Shown here one piece after another: positions 1-10,775 of a stretch of 64,000 bases of DNA (its first letter is position 1; each line of letters begins with the position of its first letter). Source of the DNA: Takakia lepidozioides (lineage: Eukaryota; Streptophyta; Takakiopsida; Takakiales; Takakiaceae); the NCBI GenBank assembly GCA_030704615.1, contig CM060732.1, positions 6,508,001 through 6,572,000 on the forward strand, written 5' to 3'. The position numbers were made by a program, and so were the translations under genes. Below the pieces are notes generated by a model. That model was given only the letters and a program-made list of their open reading frames with translations. It had not been told where the DNA came from and ran no database searches.

Positions 1-190
1 CCCCCTTGTGGAGCCACCCCACCGCAACCCGGTGTGCGGGGCTCCATCTAGTGAGCGCCTCCGCCTCCTTGAGTGCCTTGGGCACTCAAGGGTGCTTCAG
101 TCCCCCCATACCTATCGCTGCCGCTGCCCCCACCACAGGGGCAGCCCCTCATGTCCCGACCCCCCGCCCTCAAGGCAAAGGGCCGCGACA
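1..190 (-). repeat. Partial 3' LTR of chromovirus copy A
   Basis: On the minus strand this begins TGTCGCGGCCC at position 190, exactly as the 5' LTR begins at 6417. It matches 6225-6417 with few differences. About 535 bp of LTR would lie beyond the window edge if it is as long as the 725-bp partner. Confidence 0.9.
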
Positions 191-204
191 CACACCCCCC
201 TACC
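191..204 (-). other. Polypurine tract of copy A
   Basis: Minus-strand GGTAGGGGGGTGTG directly abuts the 3' LTR start. This is the expected place and composition for the plus-strand primer of a gypsy element. Confidence 0.75.
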
Positions 205-1029
205 AACAGGGAGTCGATGTCCTCATCGACTTGTCCATTTTGTAGAAACGAACATCCAAGTTGTGGCGTCCCACATCAAGGAGTTTGTTTCCGTACCATG
301 GCGTCCCATGACAAAGAACCAAACCCCACACTTGACTCTACTCTCCACTAGCTAGTTCGGCCGACTTCCTCCAAGTCCCGGCGAGGGGTGGAGCCTCTCA
401 AGCTCCTCCCAATGCACTCTTCTTGGCCTTCTTCAAGGTCAAGGAACGATCCTCCCCGAGGATCGAATCGCCTTACTGCAACAACATTGCTTGCGATCGC
501 TCCTGATGCCGCTTTTGGCATCACTTTGCGCAAGGGTTCACCTCGAACCCCCTTTGACTAGGAAGATAACCTTGAACCAATCGTGCGCCCCAATCACTAC
601 AATTGGGTCCGTCTTGGAATGTTGGCTGAGGTACGGGAACACGTCGAAGCCGCACTACGACTTCGTCCCGAGGCTACACGATTATAGTACGTGAACGGAA
701 GCACATAGCTTCCGCGTTAGCCCGCACTACAAGGCAACCACCTCGGTAGCGCAGGTACGCGCACGCGCGGCCAGTGCGCACTAGCACGTGAACTCCCAAA
801 GAATGCGCATGTTTCCTTGCCCCTTGGATGGGAGTCACCCGATTTTGGCACTGCGCAAACACAATTAACCCAATTTACCTCTCCCACTTTTGTAAGCTAG
901 CATGCATTCTACACACTAGCCACCACCATGCATCATCATTCCAAACAAATAGGACACACAACATTTGGAACCCATTTCCTTTATAACAAATTTTTGTACA
1001 ATACAAGTTTTTGCAATCGGATTCCTGAG
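205..1029 (-). other. 3' untranslated part of copy A
   Basis: No convincing coding frame was seen between the chromodomain stop and the purine tract. The segment near 430-735 is shared with copy C (56461-56750), and part of it (about 565-660) is present as an inverted scrap at 23880-23970, so it belongs to the element. Roughly 735-1029 is absent from copy C. Confidence 0.7.
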
Positions 1030-2375
1030 CTAGCTAAGCCGGGCTAAGCATGCATTTCCTCCCCCACGCTCCAAGGTTGATGTCCCCATCAACGCTTCTT
1101 CTTCCGCTTTTGAGGTCGCCCTTCGAACTGCAACCGCCTCGGATGCGTTTCCCATTTCTGAGGCACGCACCCAAGATGCCTCCACATGATGAATCCCCTT
1201 CCATTTGACGAGATACTCCGTTTCTCGGTTCTTGAACCTCCTCGCCTTAAGTACTGCCTCCACCTCGTACTCAGGTTCATTTTCATGATCCAACAGTACA
1301 GGTGGCGGACGCAACACTTGATGCCAATTCGGACGCGCTTCATCTTTGAAGTAAGGCTTCAAAAGGGAGACGTGAAATACTGGATGCATCTTTGTTGTTT
1401 GCCGTAGCTCCAATTCATACACATCCTCATTCATAACCTTCCGGATGCGAAAGGGTCCCGCATACGGAGGTACGAACTTTGGACTCACTTCCGGAGGTAG
1501 TCGGAAATTCTTGATGTTCAACCCAGACCTCCATGCCTGCCTCAAACTTCACTTCCCTCCGCTTCCGATTCGCCTGCCTTTCATACCGTTTCCTAGCTTT
1601 GGTAATGTTGTACTTTGCGAGCTTCAACAAACGCTCGTGTTCTTCTAGTACCGCCGCTACTGCCGGTTCCTCAACGTCCTGGGCGGCCCAACTTGTCGGC
1701 ACCAGAGGTGCTTTTCCATAGACCAATACAAAAGGGGAAACTCCCGTTGCGGAGTGTTCTGTGTTATTATAAAGAACTCTGCCACGTCTAAGTGTTCCAC
1801 CCAGTCTGTTTGGTCTGCCGACACGTAATTCCGCAAGATCTGCTTCACTACGGAATTCACTCTTTCTGTTTGGCCGTCGGTCGTAGGTCGGAAGGCGGTG
1901 CTCATCTTCAGCCTCGTCCCCATCTTCTTCCAAAGTGTCCTCCAAAATTTTCTCGTAAACTTTGGATCGCGGTCCGAGACAATATCCTTTGGGACTCCAT
2001 GATGCTTTAAGCCGTGGGCGAAGTAAAGTCGCCCTGTTTCCTGCGCCGTTGCCGTCTTCTTGGTGGCGATGAAATGACCCATTTTACTGAACCTATCCAC
2101 CACCACCATGATGCATCGAATCCTTTTGACAGCGGCATAGCAGTCATAAAATCCATCGAGACGCTTTCCCAAGTCCCCTCTGGAATCGGCAAGGGTTGTA
2201 ACAGCCCCGTTTGCTTTTTGTACTCGCTCCGGTTTTGTTGGCATGTGGTGCATGTCTTCACATACTCCTCTGCCTCCTCCCTCAGTTTGGGCCAGAAATA
2301 CTCTTTCTTCAAGAGTGCCGCAGTGCGCTTGGCTCCGCCGTGGCCCGCAAGCGGGCTATCATGGCATTCTCTCAA
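1030..2375 (-). pseudogene. Integrase with C-terminal chromodomain, frame-broken (copy A)
   Basis: Integrase inserts the element cDNA into chromatin; in chromoviruses a terminal chromodomain guides targeting. Reading down the minus strand, an HHCC zinc domain (H..H with CxxC of CTTC) lies at 2375-2200. The catalytic core follows with the first Asp in VVVDRFSK, the second in VSDRDPKF and the Glu in QTERVN (about 2150-1850). A GPF-type segment (YAGPFRIRKV, about 1470) and the chromodomain (YLVKWKGIHHVEASWV, about 1190) complete it. The segments lie in three or four frames, so the product is not continuous. The chromodomain aromatic and Trp positions are kept. Affiliation below chromovirus level was not determined. 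Confidence 0.85.
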
Positions 2376-2487
2376 GAGGCTATCTCTGATCCCTCCCCCT
2401 TCGGCACGTAGAGACGCTTTTGCTTATACCGGAGCAGTCCATTTTGCAAGTGGAACTGCGATTTAACCCCCATCTTCAAGTCCTGCA

Positions 2488-3006
2488 TCACGGACTTCGC
2501 CAGCTCATCCTTCCGGCAAGCCTTCCGGATCTTCCTTTGGAGCGCCGTCTCGCCCTTGTACACCAACAAGAGCTGCTGCTTTCTACTTTAAAGCATCGGC
2601 TACCACGTTGTCTCGTCCCGGTTTGTACTGATATCCACGTCGAACACTGCCAAAGTATCTTGTCACCTAAGTTGTTTTGGGGACAACTTGGGCTGCATGG
2701 CAAAATACTTCACCGTGACATTGTCCGTGAACACCTTCACTGGGTTGGAACCAACATAGTGGCGCCAAAGCTCAAGACATGCACCACCGCCTTCATCTCT
2801 TTCTCGTGCGTTGGCCACCGTCGCTCCACTTCATTCAATTTCTTACTTTCGTAAGCCACTGGACGTTCATCTTGCATCAGTACACCCCCAATCGGGAAGT
2901 CCGACGCATCTGTATGTATTTCGAACGGACGATCGAACTCCGGGATTTTCAAGACTGGAGCTTCCGCCATCCGCTGCTTCAATTCAGCAAAAGCTTGGCC
3001 ACACAA
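2488..3006 (-). pseudogene. RNase H domain, frameshifted (copy A)
   Basis: The stretch after RT contains the gypsy RNase H start (FEIHTDASDF, first catalytic Asp) and VAYESKKLNEVERRW, then loses frame near 2745. The continuation, ending in the ADAL-S-K motif and VYKGETALQRKI, is in another frame near 2490-2570. RNase H removes template RNA during reverse transcription. The frame break makes it inactive as written. Confidence 0.8.
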
Positions 3007-3012
3007 GGTGTT

Positions 3013-3894
3013 CTATACCCAGACTTTGGATTTACACAGAAGGTCTGACAACGGCCCCGCGATCTTGGCGAAATTTCTCACATACTTCCGGTAATAGGAG
3101 GCGAGTCCTAGGAAGGATCGCACTCCCGGGACCGAAGTCGGAGGGTCCCAGTCCAAGATCGCCCTCACCTTTCTGTCATCCATTTTGATCCCATCCTGTG
3201 TAATCACATGCCCCAGGAACTCCACTTTTATGACCCCGAATTCACACTTTGAAGCTTTGGCATACAGCTTCCCTTCTCGCAATTTTTGGAACACCCTTTT
3301 CAGGTGTTCTAGGTGCTCCTCCTTTGTTTTCGAGTACACCAAGATGTCATCGATGTACACGATCTCAAAGTCATCCAACCACTCCTGAAAAAGGCTGTTC
3401 ATCAGCGTGCTAAATGTCGCTGGTGCATTGGTGAGCCCAAAAGGCATCACCAAGAACTCAAATGAACCATACCTTGTCCTGCACGCGGTCTTCTCCTCAT
3501 CTCCTTCCGCCACCCGAATTTGATGATAGCCGGAGCGCAAGTCGATCCGGCTGAAATACTTCGCTCCTGCCAACCGATCAAAGAGGTCGTCGATCCTTGG
3601 CAAAGGGTACCGGTTTTTGATAGTCACCTTATTCAGAGCCCTGTAATCGACACACATCCGCAGCGTCCCATCCTTTTTATCTGCAAATAGCACCGGGGCT
3701 CCGTAAGGTGACTTACTCGGCCAGATGTACCCCTTTGACATTAGATCTTTGAGCTGAGTCTTCAGCTCGACCAACTCTCTGTGGCTCAACTGGTAGGGCG
3801 CCTTGGTAGGCGGTTCCAATCCCGGTATCACCTCAATCTTGTGGTCAACTCCTCTTCTCGGTGGCAAACCACTTGGTAAATCCTCCGGCATCAC
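3013..3894 (-). CDS. Reverse transcriptase domain (copy A)
   Basis: The best preserved open segment of the element, 293 codons. The fingers and palm hold [20 protein letters not shown], the catalytic [14 protein letters not shown] (first Asp) and [17 protein letters not shown]. The YIDD catalytic box sits in [14 protein letters not shown], followed by the thumb [17 protein letters not shown]. The preceding linker [17 protein letters not shown] is typical of chromoviruses. All catalytic Asp residues are present. It is a domain inside a broken polyprotein, not a separate gene, so the start is only the first in-frame Met. Confidence 0.92.
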   Translation of the reverse strand: MMPEDLPSGLPPRRGVDHKIEVIPGLEPPTKAPYQLSHRELVELKTQLKDLMSKGYIWPSKSPYGAPVLFADKKDGTLRMCVDYRALNKVTIKNRYPLPRIDDLFDRLAGAKYFSRIDLRSGYHQIRVAEGDEEKTACRTRYGSFEFLVMPFGLTNAPATFSTLMNSLFQEWLDDFEIVYIDDILVYSKTKEEHLEHLKRVFQKLREGKLYAKASKCEFGVIKVEFLGHVITQDGIKMDDRKVRAILDWDPPTSVPGVRSFLGLASYYRKYVRNFAKIAGPLSDLLCKSKVWV

Positions 3895-3967
3895 ATCCTA
3901 GTATTTCTCCAAAATCCCCTTGATCCAATCTGGGCTCGGCTCCCCATCGCCTTCTCCCTTCACTTCT

Positions 3968-4384
3968 CTAATGTAGAGCAAAAACTGGGGCTCGTGTGCC
4001 TCCTCCACGGCCCACTCCCTTGCTGACAGAAGGTTTATTCGCCCTCCCACGGGTTTGGGCATTTCCGACACTCGTAACCTCGCCACCATTCCCACATGGC
4101 AGCGTGACTACTCTCTTGCGGCCATCTAAGACCGCTCCGGATTTGCTCAAAAAAATCATCCCCAAAATGAGATCCACTCCATCGATCTCGTAGATGGTGA
4201 AGTTCTCACGTCCCTCCCAACTCCCCAGTTGAAGAGGAACATCAAACGCTAACCTTGTCGCCAATTGCAGTTCTCCTTTGGTAGAACACACCTCAATAGA
4301 GGCCCCCACGTCACTTGTCGGGAGTCCCAGCTTTTGTGCCGTTGCCGGTGTCATGAAGGAGTGCGACGCTCCTGTGTCCACCAA
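3968..4384 (-). CDS. Aspartic protease domain (copy A)
   Basis: Retroviral-type protease that cuts the polyprotein. The DTGASHSF active-site box is at the start, and the conserved (G/D)LILGM motif follows about 70 residues later. It is joined to gag by a frame change near 4384-4351, where the sequence just before DTG is out of register. The tail past the LILGM motif continues into the linker before RT in a different frame. Confidence 0.85.
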   Translation of the reverse strand: MVDTGASHSFMTPATAQKLGLPTSDVGASIEVCSTKGELQLATRLAFDVPLQLGSWEGRENFTIYEIDGVDLILGMIFLSKSGAVLDGRKRVVTLPCGNGGEVTSVGNAQTRGRANKPSVSKGVGRGGGTRAPVFALH

Positions 4385-5637
4385 AACGACACATTAGTTC
4401 TGGATATTATCCCATCCACGAACAATAACTGACTCCCTTTACGTAAGGCGCCAGTTTCCTGATACAACTCACAAGAAAATTTGCCTACCTTGCAAGTCCT
4501 GGCGACCACCGCTTCCACCAAGCGACTGATGGTATCTTCCGACAGCTCTGTGGTCGCCCGAGTCATGTTCAATTGCCGGGGCTTCGTGCACTTCTTGGCT
4601 ATGTGCCCGGGCTCCCCGCAATTGAAACACACTCCATCAAAGGTTGCCTTCTGTCCGCCATAGGCCGCTCCACCCGCTTTTCCTTTCGAAGCACCGGGTG
4701 CCGCCTTGACTTGCGATGGCCCTCCCTTCGATTTCCACGTGCCATTGTCGCCGCATGGCCTATCCCACTTCTTTTCCGGTCGGAAGGAATCACCTTCCCG
4801 CCGGTCTTCTTGTGGTTCAGCTCCGTACGGCCTTGTCTTTCACCCCTAGGGACATCTGAGAAACATTCAGCCCTCTCAATTGCCTCGTTCAAAGTCTTAG
4901 GTGGCTTCTCCTCCAACTTCCGCCTGGCCCATGGGGCCAGTCCCGCCACAAAGTTGAAGACCATTTCCGGTTCTGCCATGTCCGCGACTTCGAGCAAAAG
5001 CACATTGAAAGCCTGGACATATCCCCGAATGTCGTCTGTTTGCTTCAAATTCCTCATCTTGTCTTGGGCAAGCCAGGACGCGTTGAGGGGCACAAACTGT
5101 CTCTTCACCAATTCCTTGAACCCACTCTAGTTCAAGGTTTCCGGGCTTGGACCTCGGTCGTGAAGGCGTTTCTGCCACCATAGCCCCTCAAATAGGTGGG
5201 AGCCACTTCCACCCAATCCTCGTCACTCAACTTGGCCGCCCGGAAGTACTGCTCTAGCTCCATGAGCCAGGTGTTGAGTGCCTTCCGATTTCGGACGCCC
5301 TCAAGGTGCCGGGTTCCTTAGGCTTCACCTTAAACTTTGCCTTAGTGGAAGTGGCATTAGCCGCCTTCAACACGTCTTTCAACGTCCCGCCAAACTGCGC
5401 CAACAACCCCTTCCAAAAGGCTGCCGGCATGGGAGGCAACTCTTGGTTTGTCGGAGCTCTCAAGGATTCATCGGGCTCCGACTCCTCGGATTCCTCCTGC
5501 TCTTGAGCGGCCTTGTTTTCGGAAACATGCATCGCTTCCTCAACGGCCCGCCTCGGTGACATGTCGCCCCCATCGGGCTCACCAGGATCATCATCTTTTG
5601 GGCCGTTCCGCTTTCGCTTCGGCTTGCCCGACCCCAT
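4351..5637 (-). pseudogene. Gag with CCHC zinc knuckle, frameshifted (copy A)
   Basis: Capsid-type gag. The likely start is MGSGKPKRKRNGPK at 5637, about 50 nt inside the primer-binding site. An acidic linker (EESEESEPDESL) and a conserved block (AFWKGLLAQFGGTLKDVLK) follow. Frame is lost near 5254. The retrotransposon gag core resumes at 5111 (FVPLNASWLAQDKMRNLKQ, then MVFNFVAGLAPWARRKLEE) and shifts again before the zinc knuckle CFNCGEPGHIAKKC at about 4632. At least two frameshifts, so not translatable as one protein. Confidence 0.85.
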
Positions 5638-5678
5638 GATGAGGCCAATCCCAAGGACGATCGCGTACTGAACTCTAA

Positions 5679-5690
5679 GCTCTGATACCA
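5679..5690 (-). other. Primer-binding site (initiator tRNA-Met), copy A
   Basis: Minus-strand TGGTATCAGAGC, complementary to the 3' end of plant initiator tRNA-Met, lies 2 nt inside the 5' LTR. This is standard spacing and fixes the LTR boundary at 5693. Confidence 0.95.
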
Positions 5691-5692
5691 AG

Positions 5693-6417
5693 TGTCGCGC
5701 ACCTCACTTCGGTAAGCTCCCCCTCAAGTCATAGTTACTCGCTTTGATGCGCGCGCTTGACTCCCAACCTGGCCGCCGGGCCAACTTGGAGCTTCGGCTG
5801 CTCACCGGGGCATAATGGTCCCCCTTTGTTCTCCCAAAGAACCCTCCACCGATTTGGAACCAGCGGGAATTCCCTTTGGTAGTTGGCAGTCCGGAACAGC
5901 TCCCCACTCTTTGGTCGCTTTCCGCTCGCTCGCTTACTCACTAGTTTTTGGTCACCAACGGGCTTGCACCGTTCTCGGGATTACTACTCCCTATATATAC
6001 TTCTGTAGCTGTCCGCGGGGGTTTCACAACCAGCCATGTCATTTTATGGCGAACCACCACGAAAACCCTCGACTCCCGGTGATGAGTCGCGGTGAGTCTT
6101 GGCCCACTCACCACGGCCCCTATGGACCGTGATGAGTCCCAAGACTCCCCACGACTCCCACCACAAGGTCTCCGCCCCATGGTGAGTCCTATGCCACCCC
6201 CTAAAAGTCCCGCTAAGCTACCACCCCCCTTGTGGAGCCACCCCCACCGCAACCCGGTGTGCGGGGCTCCACCTAGTGAGCGCCTCCGCCTCCTTGAGTG
6301 CCTTGGGCACTCAAGGGTGCTTCAGTCCCCCCATACCTATCGTTGCCGCTGCCCCCACCACAGGGGCAGCCCCTCATGTGTCTCGACCCCCTGCCCTCAA
6401 GGCAAAGGGCCGCGACA
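5693..6417 (-). repeat. 5' LTR of copy A (725 bp)
   Basis: Begins TGTCGCGG and ends GCGCGACA on the minus strand, with the TG...CA ends expected of LTRs. It contains an evident TATA box (5992-6001) and a block of alternating GTGAGTC and GACTC words between about 6070 and 6190. It aligns over its whole length with the 726-bp LTR at 58417. Confidence 0.92.
5992..6001 (-). promoter_or_regulatory. LTR TATA box
   Basis: Minus-strand GTATATATAG inside the 5' LTR, about 300 nt before the primer-binding site, is the probable core promoter of the element. The same motif is kept in the LTR at 58417 and is missing from the shortened LTR at 42505. Confidence 0.6.
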
Positions 6418-7000
6418 TGTACAATGCAATGGCAAAGTTTGAAAGCAATCAGAAATCGGCACATCAAGTAACCATTGGTTCATCCTGTGAACCATTTTTG
6501 ATGGATCTCATACTTGTCCGGTCCATGTAAGAGGGCATGTAGAACAAACTGGCAAAGTTTCAAATCATTCAAAATTTATTTGATCAAGGAATCTTTGGTT
6601 CATCCTTTTCACCATTAACGATTAATCACGAATAAATGAATAGACGAATAAACCATTTGCCTCCCCATCGACGCGCTCACCCCTTAAGCCATTCCAGAAC
6701 TTAATTGAATTTAAATTAATTTGAAGCCAATAAATAGGTTTGCACTGCCTTTCATTGGGGGTTTCTGGCACGTATCGATTTTGTTTTTGACTCAATTTTG
6801 TTCTGCGGCTTCAAGCATCCCACTGCTACTCCCCCGCCAAAATTTGGACCAATCAAAAATGCCCCCAAAAAAAAGTGTTCTCTTCGTTCACTATTGCGAA
6901 ACTCTCTATGAAGAGTGCATGAAGTAGAACACAAATCGAGTTTCACTAGAAGCATTCGTGTCATTTACCAGTGGGGTAACGACTCATTTTGAGTCGTAAA
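6418..7000. repeat. Dispersed repeat related to 24.2-24.75 kb (inverted)
   Basis: AT-rich non-coding DNA flanking copy A. The word CTCTATGAAGAGTGCATGAAG near 6905 recurs inverted near 24275-24295. Weaker similarity runs on both sides, including GGTTCATCC and GGCAAAGTTT words repeated about 6430-6620. The boundaries are unclear. Confidence 0.5.
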
Positions 7001-7620
7001 AGTCAAAAAACCGGGATCGACTGGAAGATACAAACGACTAGTTACAACAGACGTGGAAGTTGGGTCGGACATCCAATGATTGGAGTGGTAAAGGACGCAG
7101 ACGCGCAAACAACTGCTCAGCGATTAATGCAATTAATGCTGAAGAACCACGTGGCGTAACCAGGCGAGCCGCCCGTGTGTCCGACCTTTTGGGCTGACTT
7201 TGACTTTTCCCTCCGGATGAGTGGACCGACTCACCGGCGCGCGGTGACACATGGATGCGGACGTGGACGACGATGTGGACGCCGACGTGGCGATGCCACG
7301 ACGAGCAGCACTGCTGCCACGTGGTAGTCGACCACATAACTTGCAGTGCTACATGCCTCCCAGTGGCAACTGCGACTGCAGAAGTCGGCTCAACCACTGC
7401 TTTACTACTTTAAATGAAGTGCTCGAAATTACTTGAACAATCACTCATAGTGGTTCATGCTTTGAAGTTTTGGTGTTTATAATGAGCCGACTAGTACGTA
7501 CACATGTAATGCCATACAAGAGAACTAATCATGTCATTAGAAATGCGAAAACAATGAAAGACATGCCATGAAACAAAACGAAATGAAAATGAAATGAAAT
7601 GAAACAAATGGTATTTTATT
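7001..7620. other. Gene-free stretch, GC-rich core
   Basis: The 7040-7400 part is GC-rich with a short imperfect run of GGACG and GACGTGG words near 7255-7295. It is open on the minus strand for 119 codons, but no recognisable domain was seen. From 7440 on it is AT-rich, with ATGAAATGAAA reiterations at about 7575-7610. Confidence 0.5.
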
Positions 7621-7622
7621 AC

Positions 7623-7849
7623 ATCTCAAGGCCTCGTGTAGGTAAGCTGCCAAGCAATTGTGATCCTCATAATGCAAGACTCAGTGACAGATTGAGTCCC
7701 ACGGAATAGACCATCTACCCATGCAGGTTTCTTGTAGCTATTGATCCACAGGGAATCATAGGTAATCTTGTGCTTGAAATCTGGCCCTCTTGGATGAATA
7801 TGGACCCACACTCTCTTTGCTCCTTCAGCTACACATGCCTATGCACAAA
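7623..7849 (-). CDS. Possible terminal exon of an unrecognised gene
   Basis: A minus-strand segment follows an acceptor-like TTTGTGCATAG and reads ACVAEGAKRVWVHIHPRG without a break to a TGA. A poly(A)-like AATAAA follows within about 12 nt of the stop (near 7612-7617). The composition is protein-like and rich in Trp, Tyr and His. No family was recognised, and upstream exons (higher coordinates) could not be joined with confidence. An open stretch at 9118-9500 on the same strand could belong to it. It may be a gene relic. Confidence 0.35.
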
Positions 7850-9117
7850 TCATGCATTCATCCTTGCCTTGTTGCTAGTAGCTGACAATGACGGCCTAGA
7901 TTTATTCTAGGAAATATCCAACTCAGCTTCTCACATTAGTTCCTATGCTGAATGCATGTGCTAGTCAATGAAATGTAACAGGCATTCACTTTTTTGCCTG
8001 GGTTGTCCCATCATTGACTGGGGCAGAACAGTATTCATTCCACAACTTCTCCTCATCTCTGTTACTTGTTTTTTGATACTTTCCTGTTGTCACATTGGCA
8101 GTATCATGTCAAAGTCACTCCAAACTAGATTCACTTAACCAGCTAACTTGCAGAATGAAACATGGAAATTTAGGGCCGATTCTGATAAGAGGAAAAAACA
8201 AGGAAAAAAAAAGAAGGCCCTTCATTAGCAGTGTCTGATTTCTCACAAGTCATTCTTGTGAGGCTAAATATATGGAGGACAATTGTTAGCATACTCTTAC
8301 AGCGTTATTCAGTCTTAGGACATCTGTCGGGGAAATTGCCGCCGACTTTCCGTTTGTAATGGAAGAACATGGAAATTTTCTCTATTTGTCCTTCAATCCT
8401 TGACCGCTAGGGACAGTGTGTTTGATGTTTGCAAACAAAATGAAACCTCCAATTTCTTTCCCTTGGTACATTAAGAAATCGGCGCCGAATTCCACATTTC
8501 GAAACCTGTGTGACGTTGGGGTGGGCTCAACTTTATATTGATTCTGGGCGATTTGCGATTCCCTGGGAATTGGGTGCCTAATTCTGACATCTGACGTCAT
8601 GTCACTCCCATTCACTAAAAGCCAATCTTAAATGCATGTGGCCCATATCTGCCATTGTGTACTTGGCTGACAAGGCACCACAAGCAAAGCTCACATGCCG
8701 ATGAGTGTTCAGGTTGAATTCAGCGCCGACTTACCATTACACGACAATTCCGGAAACCTTTTTGCGAGCTTCAGTGAGTTCATATCAAGTTCTGAGAATC
8801 TTGATTGAATTAAAAGGTATTTGGACACTTTGAGGACTAATCGGCGCCGACTCTATACAAATGTATAAAAATTGTACTATCGGAACTTCTCACATGCAAA
8901 CTCTCAGTCACTGCTAGAGAATGTTTGGTTCATTTTTTGTTCCGTAAATAAACCCATCCGAACGCCCACAAGACACAGGCAAATCGTTCGTGAACTCAAA
9001 TTACTGCATTGGTACAACTTGCATAATGGTGTCCATCTAAGTTCATTTTTCCGTTGTCATACATCTGACATGCCATGTCATGTCACGTTCAAAGCTGCCA
9101 TACACTGGCTGCGAACG
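7850..9117. other. Gene-free stretch with scattered GGCGCCGA words
   Basis: Mostly AT-rich. TCGGCGCCGA or close variants occur near 8475, 8723 and 8838, the same palindromic core as the repeats at 10.1-10.7 kb. A 77-codon minus-strand frame at 8382-8615 spans one of these and is not convincing. Confidence 0.4.
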
Positions 9118-9549
9118 TCATGTATATCGCTGATATCTGACATTCAGTAGTTGCCGCATGAGTTTGCACAGGCAAACCTGACAATCCCAGGGCCACAACC
9201 CATGTGGTGGTCTGCCAAGCTTCTCTGACCATCCTGCCAAACAGGATTTTTCAAGCGTCCCTGCAGGTGGACGTTGGAAGCAAAAGTCAAAATAAATCAG
9301 TCCTCCACTCATGCTTCCGAACATCATTGTCTCTGAATGTTCGTCCCGCTCTGCCCCTATTTTCTTCAGTTCCCAAATTAGCAGGAGGATGTCTTCATGC
9401 GACAGGCCCTCATGCATTCGGCGAACAAGATGTTGCCGTTCGCAATGGCGACAACCACAAATGGGAGACATTGTGGTAGAGTTGCAATTTACAAGCGCAG
9501 GCAATACTCGCAGTGTCTCCCAGTTTCGAGCAGTTCTCGTGACTTGCAA
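9118..9549 (-). other. Open frame of uncertain status
   Basis: 143 codons are open on the minus strand. The central part (HEGLSHEDILLLIWELKKIG) has protein-like composition, and one possible donor (GGAAGC/ATGAGT region) lies inside. The plus strand is also open for about 90 codons. No domain was recognised. It may be an exon upstream of 7623-7849, or chance. Confidence 0.2.
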
Positions 9550-10029
9550 TGGCTCAGACCGACAAGCGGAAGAAAGTAGATCCTGGTTGTGAGGAAACAG
9601 TTATTAGAGCCCGTCGCCACCGCTCCAAGAAATGCTGACGCTGTAGCTGTGTAGGACTTAGCCATTTCATTTTCTCCTCTAATGCACTTGCTAGACAGCT
9701 AAGTTGCGTCAACCACTAGCAAGAAATGCAAAGTAGTAGGCTTCTTGGTTATTTCTTAGACAACCCGATATCTTAGTTATGGCTAAACAGAGTGGCAGAA
9801 CCCGCCGTGACTACTCACTGAGGGAGAGGTCGAGACATAGAATCGGCGCCATGGCACTTCTAAACAACGGAGCGTATGCGAAAGGTGCAGAAGAAGGAGG
9901 AGCTGCAGATGAGTCAAGAGCAAATCGTAAACAAGGTGCAAGAAGAGTTGCCCTTTTTTTACTGTTTCTCTGCCGGGATACAATGCAACTCCTGGGGAGC
10001 AAGGATGCACGCCATGGTAGCAAGATGCG

Positions 10030-10740
10030 CCAAATTTCCAGATCAGGGCTCCGAAAATGGCCAAGTCCCTAGGGTGGCTGGCCCTGAACTGGAAATTCGG
10101 CGCCAGTTTTTTAGGTCAAGGCCATATGGGCTTAGCCATTTTCGGGCCGGACCTGGGAAAATGGCGCCAAATTTCCAGTCAGGGCTCCGAAAATGGCTAA
10201 GTCCCTAGGGTGGCTGGCCCTGAACTGGAAATTCGGCGCCATTTTTCCAGTTCTGGGCCCTATTGCCCTTGTGGGACTTAGCCATTTTCGGGCCGGACAT
10301 GGGAAAATGGCGCCGAATTTCCAGTCAGGGCTCCGAAAATGGCCAAGTCCCTAGGGTGGCTGGCCTTGAACTGGAAATTCGGCGCCATTTTTCCAGTTCT
10401 GAGCCCTATTGCCGTTCTGGGACAGCCATTTTCGGGCCGGACCTGGGAAAATGGCGCCGAATTTCCTGTCCGGGCTCCGAAAATGGCTAAGTCCCTAGGG
10501 TGGCTGGCCCTGAACTGGAAATTCGGCGCCATTTTTCCATTTCTAGGCCCTATTGCCGTTCTGGGACTTAGCCATCTTCGGGCCAAACCGGGAAAAATGG
10601 CGCCAAATTTCCAGTTCAGGGCTCCCAAGATGGCTAAGTCCCTAGGGTGGCAGTCACCGAAAACCGAATTCGGCGCCATTTTTCCATTTCTAGGCCCACT
10701 TAGATCCGCCCCAACCTGGGAAAATGGTGCCGAATTTGCA
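10030..10740. repeat. GGCGCC-centred tandem repeat, about 146-bp period
   Basis: GGCGCC occurs at 10099, 10163, 10235, 10309, 10381, 10453, 10525, 10599 and 10672, mostly 72-74 bp apart. Successive sites are flanked by inverted half-units: GGAAATTCGGCGCCATTTTTCC alternates with GGGAAAATGGCGCCGAATTTCC. The full repeat is therefore about 144-147 bp with internal dyad symmetry. Other constant words are GGCTAAGTCCCTAGGGTGG and CTGGCCCTGAACTGG. The array stays open in one plus-strand frame and runs into the SWIM gene, but this looks like coincidence of period and frame. Confidence 0.88.
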
Positions 10741-10775
10741 GTTCAGGGACCTCATTGTGTTTTTCATGAATGCAG

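Larger units (their letters stand above)
1..6417 (-). mobile_element. Ty3/gypsy chromovirus, copy A
   Basis: Nearly full-length LTR retrotransposon read on the minus strand: 5' LTR (5693-6417), primer-binding site, gag, protease, reverse transcriptase, RNase H, integrase with chromodomain, purine tract (191-204) and the first 190 bp of the 3' LTR. The rest of that LTR lies outside the window. Protease-RT-RNase H-integrase order and a chromodomain after integrase define plant chromoviruses. The two LTRs differ at only about half a dozen places over the 190 bp that can be compared, so insertion looks fairly recent. Even so, gag, the protease junction, RNase H and integrase are each split over several frames, so this copy looks non-autonomous. 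The 5-bp target duplication cannot be tested because the left flank is missing. Confidence 0.93.

Noticed and set aside
6-533. Open frames on both strands in the LTR and 3' UTR of copy A
   Set aside because: They lie in LTR and untranslated sequence that recurs elsewhere with different frames.
6060-6150. TGATGAGTC words in the LTR, reminiscent of a hammerhead ribozyme core (retrozyme)
   Set aside because: The core base before UGAUGAG is wrong and no correctly placed CGAAA with pairing stems was found on either strand.
7038-7397. 119-codon minus-strand frame
   Set aside because: It lies in GC-rich DNA where stops are scarce; no domain or gene context.
10339-10760. Long open frame through the GGCGCC repeats as coding sequence
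   Set aside because: The frame repeats with the DNA unit and is open on both strands; the period keeps it open by coincidence. Only the part after the acceptor at 10775 was kept.
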